A stretch of DNA of 7,733 nt. Source: JAFGHJ01 sp964523975 (GTDB taxonomy: Bacteria > Hydrothermota > UBA3072). The position numbers and the translations under genes are program-made. Of the stretch, positions 1 through 4,943 are shown one piece after another (position 1 is the first letter of the stretch; the number at the start of each line of letters is the position of its first letter). The stretch is taken from assembly GCA_964523975.1 (NCBI GenBank), contig CAZGBM010000077.1, positions 1 through 7,733 of the forward strand, in the 5' to 3' direction. The notes beneath the pieces are model-generated. The model was given only the letters and a program-made list of their open reading frames with translations. It did not search any database and was not told the origin of the DNA.

Positions 1-199
1 CTTCTGCGGTTATGCCCGCAATTTTGACGTCCGCTTTTGTTTCAAGGAGCGGAAAGCTTTCCACATCCGATTCTCCCTGCATCAGGAAATAAGGAGAAGA
101 GGAGTCTTTTTCTTTTGTGCTCTCACTTGTCTGGGCGTAAATCGAAGTTGTAAATAAACCTGCAATTAGAAAAAATACTACAATCATTACTCTTTTCAT
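1..199 (-). CDS. Secreted VIT-domain protein (von Willebrand A type likely), N-terminus only
   Basis: The gene starts at an ATG at 197-199 and leaves the window at base 1, so only 66 residues are visible. A strong ribosome site, AAAGGAGG at 205-212, fixes the start. Residues 1-22 form a signal peptide: MKR, then a hydrophobic run VMIVVFFLIAGLF, ending IYA before QTSES. A Ser/Lys/Glu-rich linker follows. The visible end, with PYFLMQ, then FPLLETKADVKIAGITAE, resembles the opening strand of the vault/inter-alpha-trypsin (VIT) domain, which in bacterial proteins usually precedes a von Willebrand factor A domain. That makes an exported or cell-surface protein with a metal-dependent adhesion domain likely, but the vWA part lies outside the window. 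It lies 87 bp downstream of the acetolactate decarboxylase gene on the same strand with no clear terminator between them, so co-transcription is possible. Confidence 0.7.
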   Translation of the reverse strand, partial: MKRVMIVVFFLIAGLFTTSIYAQTSESTKEKDSSSPYFLMQGESDVESFPLLETKADVKIAGITAE

Positions 200-286
200 T
201 TATTCCTCCTTTTAGGGTTGTTTATCTATTTTGATTCAGCAAGTACAATTTAGTTCCGAAATTTGTTTGTCGATTTTAATAAAAAT

Positions 287-1060
287 TTATCTTTCAACTT
301 TTTCCAGGTCTTTTCCTTTAACTAAATCGGCATCGTAAAATTCCTTTGTTTCCGGTAAAGACACAAAAAGTCTTTCTGTAAAATCTATAGCGATTTTTAT
401 TTTTTCGGTCTCGCACTCGAGCAGGTGTCCCCCTCCTTTTTTATCTTCCGTGATAAAATGAAGATGATATCCGGGTACGTTTATTCCATTTAAGTATTCG
501 GGAAATTTGAAACCCACCAGTGTCCCTTTTACGTTATGAAACTCAAATTCAGGCTGAGTTTTTACAACTTCTGCAAGAGGTAAATACGGCTTTTCTTGAG
601 CGGGTACGCTGCGAGTGAGAACATATTTAAAAAGCCCTTCTATCCTAATCGCATATATTATGTTTTTCGTCGGAAGATTTTTATCAAGAAATTTTTCTAA
701 CGATTTATAATCAAGAGTGGTATCCAAAGAAATTGTTTTATCCTCTTCGAAAAAAGTTACGACAGAAAAAGGAGTTTTTATAGAATCTGCTATTTTATAG
801 ACCTTACCATCTGCTTTTACCTGGTAAATTACTCCCTGAAGCATTAACATTTCGCCGTCAAGTGAATTAAAAGTTCCGAGGCCTAAATTCCCATGTTGTT
901 TTAATTCTTTCAGAGTAAATGCTCCGTCATAGATTCCCTCAAGTAATGCGTTAATTGTAGATGTCTGAAATAAAACGTCCGGGTCGTTTTCTTTCTTCGC
1001 ACATCCAATATAAAGACCGCAAAAAATAAGGATAAAAAACAAATATTTAATCTTAATCAT
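287..1060 (-). CDS. budA: Alpha-acetolactate decarboxylase with export signal
   Basis: Converts 2-acetolactate to acetoin and CO2. The 257-residue product carries the family signature. The zinc ligands are HLH (H199, H201) inside VPGYHLHF and H212 in GGGHLLEC; E70 in LDGEM and R150 in TRSVP match the catalytic Glu and Arg. All five sit at a constant +5 offset from the Brevibacillus enzyme numbering as I remember it (194, 196, 207, 65, 145). The family C-terminal Glu is probably E253 or E256. Residues 1-20 are a signal peptide with Cys20 after YIG, a loose lipobox (Tyr at -3), so a lipoprotein or periplasmic enzyme is expected. The start at 1060 is chosen over an in-frame ATG at 1141 because it has a strong ribosome site and puts the signal peptide at the N-terminus. 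No acetolactate synthase gene is nearby. The symbol follows the family (budA/alsD). Confidence 0.9.
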   Translation of the reverse strand: MIKIKYLFFILIFCGLYIGCAKKENDPDVLFQTSTINALLEGIYDGAFTLKELKQHGNLGLGTFNSLDGEMLMLQGVIYQVKADGKVYKIADSIKTPFSVVTFFEEDKTISLDTTLDYKSLEKFLDKNLPTKNIIYAIRIEGLFKYVLTRSVPAQEKPYLPLAEVVKTQPEFEFHNVKGTLVGFKFPEYLNGINVPGYHLHFITEDKKGGGHLLECETEKIKIAIDFTERLFVSLPETKEFYDADLVKGKDLEKVER

Positions 1061-1064
1061 TTTA

Positions 1065-1073
1065 CCTCCTTTT
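1065..1073 (-). promoter_or_regulatory. Ribosome binding site deciding the acetolactate decarboxylase start
   Basis: AAAAGGAGG, read on the minus strand, ends 4 nt before the ATG at 1058-1060. The in-frame ATG at 1139-1141, which overlaps the radical SAM stop as ATGA, has no comparable site. The 27 residues it would add are encoded mostly by an intergenic repeat and would bury the signal peptide. Confidence 0.8.
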
Positions 1074-1105
1074 AATCTTATGAAAAATTTGTGAGTGTAG
1101 TGAGA

Positions 1106-1132
1106 CTCTGCGTACTCTGTGTCTTTGCGGTA
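1106..1132 (-). repeat. Degenerate CACAGAG-type intergenic repeat, copy A
   Basis: Read on the minus strand, this gap between the radical SAM and decarboxylase genes contains three 8-nt units: cgcaaaga (1122-1129), cacagagt (1114-1121) and acgcagag (1106-1113). It resembles copies B (4411-4434) and C (7664-7687) in this window. Similar CACAGAGA-like tracts are scattered between genes in many environmental bacterial genomes; their function is unknown to me. Confidence 0.6.
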
Positions 1133-1137
1133 AATAT

Positions 1138-2301
1138 TCATCTTAACAATTTCTCGTAATATTGAGAACTGCCTGTTTTTAATATTTCTTTTATGATAGA
1201 CTCCGTTACTTTACCGACCCCTTTTATACTGCGGAGACTGCCTTTCATGCCGGATAAAGGTTCTTTTAGCTTCGATATGGAATAAGCGGCATAGCCGTAA
1301 GGAGAGGGTTTTTCTTCGAGTTTCGACAGGTAATCGAGATGCTCCAGTATAACTATCACAAGGTCATTTTCCTCCAGTATATCTCTGTAAATATAAGGCG
1401 GAATGCGTTTTGGCATTTTGTACTTCTTGCTGAGCAAATCGAAAGTCTGATTTATTGATTGGTTATATTCTTCTGTTGGCGAACCCCATTTGTTCTTTTG
1501 ATAAATATTTTCGTAGTGGGAAAGAAGCTCAGGATAATTTTCTTTGAGGTTTTTAATAAAATATTCTTTCTGTTTGCCTTCTTTCAATGTCATACCACCA
1601 AATATTATGAAATCCAAACCGGCTTCCTTTGCTTTTCTTATTGTTTCTTCCATAACGCCTGGAGTATCCGTTACGAAAGGAATCACGGGCATTAAATACA
1701 TGCCGCAGGCAATTCCATCTTTTTTGAATTTTGATAAAGTTTTTAGCCTTTCTGAAGGAGGAGGCACTCCCGGTTCAAAAACGGAACTTATTTCATCATC
1801 AGTCGAAGAAAAACTAAAGGAAACTATGGCTCTGGTCTCATTGTTTATTTGTTTTATGACATCGATATCTCTTTCGACAAGCGTGGACTTTGTGAGTATA
1901 TGAACCGGGAACCTTTTCTCGTGAAACAACTCAAGAGCCCGGCGGGTCAATTTATATTTCTTCTCAAGAGGCTGGTAGCTGTCTCCGACTCCTCCTACCA
2001 TGCCTACAAAATAATTTTTCAAAGGGATTCTTTTTCTTTTTGGGTCCAATTCTCTTTTTAAAATATCTACAGCATTTATCTTTACGGATATTTCTTCTCC
2101 GAATTCTCCCTCAACGTAATATCCTTCGCTTCTCCCGTCGCAATACACGCAGTTATGTTCGCATCCCCGGTAGAGATTCATCCCGTAATTTATCAGAAAC
2201 CATGAATCTATTTTTTTGGATTTGCGCAGGATTGATTTTGCGTTAATCTCTTTCGCGGTCACTTTTTTAATAAATTTTGTCTTTATATTTGTACTTATCA
2301 A
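1138..2301 (-). CDS. Radical SAM protein, SplB-like (COG1533 type), with C-terminal helix-hairpin-helix
   Basis: A 387-residue radical SAM enzyme. C47, C51 and C54 in GCEHNCVYC form the CxxxCxxC site for the 4Fe-4S cluster that splits S-adenosylmethionine. The preceding INYGMNLYRG and the later LMPVIPFVTDTPG resemble the spore photoproduct lyase-like COG1533 group, often labelled DNA repair photolyase; the substrate is not known. Near the C-terminus, IKGVGK (359-364) in a predicted helix pair (about 352-375) looks like a DNA-binding helix-hairpin-helix. The longest frame begins with TTG at 2301, inside the end of the HEAT-repeat gene (35-bp overlap), just after an in-frame stop. A GTG at 2260-2262 (codon 14), 4 nt past the upstream stop, would give MTAKEINAKSIL and is a credible alternative; neither has a good Shine-Dalgarno site. 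Translation coupled to the upstream gene is likely. The product is probably cytoplasmic. Confidence 0.88.
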   Translation of the reverse strand: MISTNIKTKFIKKVTAKEINAKSILRKSKKIDSWFLINYGMNLYRGCEHNCVYCDGRSEGYYVEGEFGEEISVKINAVDILKRELDPKRKRIPLKNYFVGMVGGVGDSYQPLEKKYKLTRRALELFHEKRFPVHILTKSTLVERDIDVIKQINNETRAIVSFSFSSTDDEISSVFEPGVPPPSERLKTLSKFKKDGIACGMYLMPVIPFVTDTPGVMEETIRKAKEAGLDFIIFGGMTLKEGKQKEYFIKNLKENYPELLSHYENIYQKNKWGSPTEEYNQSINQTFDLLSKKYKMPKRIPPYIYRDILEENDLVIVILEHLDYLSKLEEKPSPYGYAAYSISKLKEPLSGMKGSLRSIKGVGKVTESIIKEILKTGSSQYYEKLLR

Positions 2302-3070
2302 TCTTTAATAATTTCATAACTTTTTTCGGTTCTTTTTTCACCAGATTCCTGCATGCCCTGTATGCAATCCAGTATGAGTTTTCATCTCCGCTTTCGACCA
2401 GCTCTTTTACCAGACCATAAACAAGCTTGGGAAGACGTTTTGCAAGGTCGCTTAAATTGTTGCCGACGGAAGTACGGGGATAAGGGGCGTTTTCTTTGAA
2501 TAAATTTCTTAAGATAGATAATGGATATTCCGGTCTTTCGTAGAACCATTTGTTTTCCTGTACGGGACGCAAAGTCTCCCCGACGAATCGGCGTATGTTG
2601 GAGTAACCCGAATTCACAAGGTTTAGTAAAATTTTTTTTGCCTCTGAGGGATGCTTTTTTATGATTTTTCTGAAAAAAATCTGTGCGAGCTCGCGCTGGT
2701 CGAAATCTGCGGAATTCGCTGCCGAGACGAAGTAAGGCAGAGTTCTCTTTGGCTCTTCCAACCCGCAAAAGGAAATTATTCCTAAAGACACGCCCTTGTT
2801 TTTGAAATCTTTACTTCTGTCGAATAATTCGGCTGCCATTTCAAAATTAACGGGACCGCTTTCGGAGAGTTTCCCGTAAATGGTTTTCGATAGAATTTTT
2901 ATGATATGTACTCTTCCGTAAGAAATTCTTTTTTTATCCGGAATTTTTTTATAGAGATAGTCGAATATCGAAGATATATTCTGGGCTGCGGATTCGTAAT
3001 TCCCTTTTAGCAAAGGACCGATAATGTCGTTTTGTATATCGTTTTCTATTCTTTTATTTAAAAGATTCAT
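2267..3070 (-). CDS. HEAT-repeat protein of the DNA alkylation repair (AlkC/AlkD-like) type
   Basis: A 267-residue, mostly helical, Lys/Arg-rich cytoplasmic protein without signal peptide or membrane segments. The C-terminal half matches what I recall of DNA alkylation repair HEAT-repeat proteins: NIRRFVGETLRPV (158-170), YPLSILRNLF (182-191), YPRTSVGNNLSDLAKRLP (197-214) and WIAYRACRNLVKKEP (234-248). Each segment is a helix pair in which the Arg, Asn and Asp positions are typically conserved. Family members of this fold (AlkC, AlkD) bind damaged DNA and excise alkylated bases, but distant members may lack glycosylase activity, so the function here is inferred. The ATG at 3068-3070 is preferred; a TTG two codons upstream (3076) is the alternative. 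There is no Shine-Dalgarno site, and the promoter is so close that the transcript may be almost leaderless. It heads a unit with the overlapping radical SAM gene. Confidence 0.78.
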   Translation of the reverse strand: MNLLNKRIENDIQNDIIGPLLKGNYESAAQNISSIFDYLYKKIPDKKRISYGRVHIIKILSKTIYGKLSESGPVNFEMAAELFDRSKDFKNKGVSLGIISFCGLEEPKRTLPYFVSAANSADFDQRELAQIFFRKIIKKHPSEAKKILLNLVNSGYSNIRRFVGETLRPVQENKWFYERPEYPLSILRNLFKENAPYPRTSVGNNLSDLAKRLPKLVYGLVKELVESGDENSYWIAYRACRNLVKKEPKKVMKLLKIDKYKYKDKIY

Positions 3071-3081
3071 TATCAATTAGA

Positions 3082-3110
3082 ATTATACGGAGATTTTCTT
3101 CTTGAATCAA
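3082..3110 (-). promoter_or_regulatory. Sigma70-type promoter of the HEAT-repeat gene
   Basis: On the minus strand, TTGATT (3105-3110), a 17-nt spacer and a perfect TATAAT (3082-3087). Only 11 nt separate the -10 box from the ATG, so a normal start site would leave a leader of about 4-8 nt. Confidence 0.65.
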
Positions 3111-3131
3111 GGGTAAATTTTAATTTTAAAT

Positions 3132-3164
3132 AAAAAACCGCATGAGTTGCCTCATGCGGTTTTT
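3132..3164 (-). terminator. Rho-independent terminator after the small outer-membrane protein gene
   Basis: A perfect 10-bp stem, ACCGCATGAG (3137-3146) and CTCATGCGGT (3151-3160), closes a 4-nt loop. A-tract and T-tract flank it, so it could work in both directions. It ends the leftward transcript of the 3219-3701 gene and separates it from the HEAT-repeat unit, whose promoter lies just downstream. Confidence 0.92.
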
Positions 3165-3218
3165 ATTATAGAAAAAGAATAAAAGAAAGTTCTAAGTTAT
3201 TTGATGTTTATCGATTAA

Positions 3219-3701
3219 TCATACTCCTAATTTTAAACCAAACGAAGTTCTGAAGACAAGGTCGTTGCCCGGGCCGGGGCCATCCGAAAATATCAGGCTT
3301 GGTTCAAGAAACATATAGTTGCCTTTCCCCATATATTTTTCTACGCCGAGACCTCCTCCAATCGATATAGTGGTTCCTCCTGACGTTGAAAGCAATCCGA
3401 ATATTATATCGACATACGAGAAAAGACCCGCGATGTCAGTATAATACAGAATATCAAAGTTGCTGAAACTAAAAAGGTTTCCCGAATTTAGGGAGAAAGC
3501 AGTCACGTCTCCGAAAACTACTTCAGCCAAATTGACTCTCAAACCAAAATTTTTGATGGGGTTTACTATAACATCAGCGCCGATGCCAAAATTGACACTA
3601 CTGATATAAAGACTTCCTCTTGGCGAAAATTCAAGCTTGGGTCTGGCATTAAGAGGTAAAACAATCGATAAGACAGCCAATAATAAGAATACTTTTTTCA
3701 T
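3219..3701 (-). CDS. Small secreted, probably outer-membrane beta-barrel protein
   Basis: A 160-residue protein that I cannot assign to a named family. Residues 1-19 are a classic signal peptide (MKKVFLLLAVLSIVLPLNA) with cleavage expected before Arg20. The mature part, about 141 residues, alternates hydrophobic and polar residues in short strands with Gly-rich turns: SLYISSVNFGIGADVIV, NFGLRVNLAEVVFG, TISIGGGLGVEKYMG, YMFLEPSLIF, and a final LVFRTSFGLKLGV. It ends in a short hydrophobic strand, as barrel proteins often do, though the last residue is Val rather than the usual Phe. This pattern suits a small 8-stranded outer-membrane barrel or a periplasmic beta protein. The ATG at 3699-3701 has a strong AGAGGAGG site in front. 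It is a single-gene unit with a perfect promoter and a strong terminator, so high expression is likely. Confidence 0.72.
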   Translation of the reverse strand: MKKVFLLLAVLSIVLPLNARPKLEFSPRGSLYISSVNFGIGADVIVNPIKNFGLRVNLAEVVFGDVTAFSLNSGNLFSFSNFDILYYTDIAGLFSYVDIIFGLLSTSGGTTISIGGGLGVEKYMGKGNYMFLEPSLIFSDGPGPGNDLVFRTSFGLKLGV

Positions 3702-3731
3702 TATTTCCTCCTCTTTTCCAAGGTTTCAAGT

Positions 3732-3760
3732 ATTATAAGAATAATGATATTAAATGTCAA
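3732..3760 (-). promoter_or_regulatory. Perfect consensus promoter for the small barrel protein
   Basis: On the minus strand, TTGACA (3755-3760), exactly 17 nt, then TATAAT (3732-3737). This is the ideal sigma70 promoter. The expected transcript start near 3725 leaves a leader of about 23 nt that contains the ribosome site. Confidence 0.88.
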
Positions 3761-3777
3761 GTATCCAATAAAAAAGG

Positions 3778-3806
3778 TTGACATAAATTGGAAAAATTTC
3801 TATAAT
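3778..3806 (+). promoter_or_regulatory. Perfect consensus promoter for the small membrane protein
   Basis: TTGACA (3778-3783), exactly 17 nt, then TATAAT (3801-3806). It points away from the 3732-3760 promoter, and the two -35 boxes are 17 bp apart. The ATG at 3805-3807 overlaps the -10 box and so cannot be a start on this transcript, which supports the start at 3835. Confidence 0.88.
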
Positions 3807-3834
3807 GCTATATAAAATTAAGGAGGCATTTTTT

Positions 3835-4179
3835 ATGGGTAAAAGAATTACTATCGCTACAATCTTTGGTCTGCTATGTGGTGTTGTCTGTATGATGCTG
3901 GCATCTTCCAATGCGCCATTGCCCCTAGCTATAAAATTGCAAATTCTGGCAAGCAGGACGGTAATGGGGTTTGCCATAGGAATTAGTATTCTGAAAATCA
4001 AATGGTGGCTCCACGGTCCCCTTTTGGGTCTTATTTTCAGCTTGCCTATGGGTTTCTCGGGTATGATGGCTGTCGGTTATTCTCCGGTTTGGATGCTATC
4101 GGCAACTTTAGTTATGGGAATAATTTACGGCTTTGTAATCGAGTTGTTTACCACGGTGGTGTTCAAAGCAAAAGCGTAA
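3835..4179 (+). CDS. Small four-helix integral membrane protein, unknown function
   Basis: A 114-residue protein with four predicted membrane helices at about 4-24, 37-53, 60-82 and 86-110, and a short Lys-rich tail (KAKA). Gly and small residues are frequent within the helices (FGLLCG, GFAIGI, GPLLGLIFSLPMGFSG, MGIIYGF), which suits tight helix packing. One acidic residue, Glu103, sits inside the last helix. I recognise it only loosely as like conserved hypothetical membrane proteins of uncultured bacteria, and no function can be given. The start at 3835 is set by AAGGAGG at 3820-3826, 8 nt upstream; the longer frame from 3805 begins inside the promoter -10 box. It is the only plus-strand gene in the window, stands alone, and has a perfect consensus promoter. 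It converges with argR across a repeat-rich gap. Confidence 0.8.
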   Translation: MGKRITIATIFGLLCGVVCMMLASSNAPLPLAIKLQILASRTVMGFAIGISILKIKWWLHGPLLGLIFSLPMGFSGMMAVGYSPVWMLSATLVMGIIYGFVIELFTTVVFKAKA

Positions 4180-4272
4180 TGATGAGATACAATCAAGCGA
4201 GACTTACTGAAGATTAAGTGTAACCATTAAGATTGATAGGCTTCCAGCGGAATTACGTAATATTATAAATAG

Positions 4273-4365
4273 GATTTAGCAGAAAAAATCTTTTTTAATC
4301 TGCTTTTATACTCGTCCTATTTTTAGGATATGGGATTGAGGGGTTAAGATTTAACAGAAATCTTT
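4273..4365. repeat. Imperfect direct repeat with clustered hairpins
   Basis: GATTTAGCAGA followed by an A-run and ATCTTT (4273-4293) is echoed by GATTTAACAGAAATCTTT at 4348-4365. The second copy forms a perfect hairpin, AAGATTT (4346-4352) with AAATCTT (4358-4364). Between them, TCCTA (4315-4319) can pair either with the distant AATAGGA at 4268-4274 or with TAGGA at 4324-4328. No coding sequence is visible in the 4180-4441 gap. Confidence 0.45.
4278..4308 (+). terminator. Weak hairpin, possible terminator of the membrane protein gene
   Basis: AGCAGA (4278-4283) pairs with TCTGCT (4299-4304). Past a 2-nt bulge, five A:T pairs continue to a 3-nt loop, and TTTTA follows the stem. The stem is AT-rich and lies about 100 nt after the stop codon, so termination here is uncertain. 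It sits inside a larger inverted repeat, AATAGGA (4268-4274) and TCCTATT (4315-4321). Confidence 0.35.
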
Positions 4366-4371
4366 AGACTA

Positions 4372-4403
4372 CCTAACGCTCCAACCACCTAACGTCCTAA
4401 CGA
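4372..4403. repeat. Four-unit 8-nt tandem repeat (CCTAACG type)
   Basis: Four consecutive octamers: cctaacgc (4372-4379), a degenerate tccaacca (4380-4387), cctaacgt (4388-4395) and cctaacga (4396-4403). The seven-base core CCTAACG is exact in three of the four. It sits directly beside repeat copy B. Confidence 0.65.
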
Positions 4404-4410
4404 TTTTAAA

Positions 4411-4438
4411 TCTTTGTGTCTTAGAGTCTTCGTGGCAA
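4411..4438 (-). repeat. Degenerate CACAGAG-type intergenic repeat, copy B
   Basis: On the minus strand the tract starts with GCCA and contains three 8-nt units: cacgaaga (4427-4434), ctctaaga (4419-4426) and cacaaaga (4411-4418). It lies immediately downstream of the argR stop codon and matches copies A and C in period and composition. Confidence 0.6.
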
Positions 4439-4441
4439 ATT

Positions 4442-4888
4442 TTATGTTATATATTTCTTAAGTTCGCCGACTATACGTGCGGCAACATTTTTATTTGTTG
4501 TAAGAGCGAAAATCGTATCGTCCCCGGCAAGGGTCCCGACAAGCCCTTCTATTCTTGCTCTGTCTATCGCCGTGCAGACGGCCTGGGCGTTACCGGTTTT
4601 GGTTTTGATAACGATTATGTTGTTGACATAGGATAATTCGACGAGGCCAAGTCTAAAAAGAAGGTCTAACCTCTCTTCTCCGCCTTCGACTTTTATTATT
4701 CTGTAAGAACCATCCCCTATAGGAGCTCTTATATAACCGAGTTCTTTCAGGTCTCGAGAGAGCGTGGACTGGGAGATTCTCATTCCGCATTCTTTCAGTT
4801 TCTCTTTCAGCTCGACCTGTGTATGTACTTTGTCCTCGTTTAATATACTTCTTACAGCTTCCAGACGCCTATTTTTGTTTTTAGACAT
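4442..4888 (-). CDS. argR: Arginine repressor ArgR
   Basis: A full-length 148-residue arginine-responsive DNA-binding regulator. The N-terminal winged helix (about 5-70) contains the recognition-helix signature SQSTLSRDLKELG (39-51). The C-terminal domain carries GLVGTLAGDDTIF (115-127); the Asp pair D123-D124 of GDDT is where the family binds L-arginine between subunits of the hexamer. It lies 55 bp after argH on the same strand, so it is likely part of the argGH unit that it should repress through the ARG box upstream of argG. It may also have its own promoter in that gap. The ATG at 4886-4888 has no Shine-Dalgarno site; the sequence before it is AT-rich. In bacteria lacking operon-specific regulators, ArgR often also controls arginine uptake or catabolism, but nothing here shows that. 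Confidence 0.97.
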   Translation of the reverse strand: MSKNKNRRLEAVRSILNEDKVHTQVELKEKLKECGMRISQSTLSRDLKELGYIRAPIGDGSYRIIKVEGGEERLDLLFRLGLVELSYVNNIIVIKTKTGNAQAVCTAIDRARIEGLVGTLAGDDTIFALTTNKNVAARIVGELKKYIT

Positions 4889-4894
4889 ATTTAT

Positions 4895-4922
4895 ATCTTA
4901 AAAAGAAAGTTCCGTCTGTCAA
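4895..4922 (-). promoter_or_regulatory. Possible internal promoter for argR
   Basis: On the minus strand, a perfect TTGACA (4917-4922), 16 nt, then TAAGAT (4895-4900, four of six consensus bases). The -10 box ends 6 nt before the argR ATG, so transcription would start at or next to the initiation codon. Confidence 0.5.
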
Positions 4923-4943
4923 TAGATACGATTTTTAGCTTCA

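Noticed and set aside
200..286. Possible promoter or terminator between the decarboxylase and VIT genes
   Set aside because: Apart from the ribosome site, only weak promoter-like bases (TTGTAC) with poor spacing to a -10 box and no stable hairpin were seen.
1544..1903. Plus-strand frame of 119 codons opposite the radical SAM gene
   Set aside because: The minus-strand gene has the Cys motif and conserved blocks; this frame has no start signal or recognisable domain.
2382..2768. Minus-strand frame of 128 codons, very Arg/Lys rich
   Set aside because: It lies wholly within the HEAT-repeat gene in another frame, has no ribosome site, and its odd composition is typical of a shadow frame.
4372..4403. 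Possible CRISPR array
   Set aside because: Units are only 8 nt, directly adjacent and without spacers, and no cas gene is present.
4180..4441. Possible tRNA, riboswitch or small gene in the gap
   Set aside because: No cloverleaf, no recognisable riboswitch core and no frame with a ribosome site was found; only repeats and AT-rich hairpins.
4889..4943. Possible ARG box in front of argR
   Set aside because: The sequence is AT-rich but lacks a TGAAT/ATTCA pair at the right spacing.
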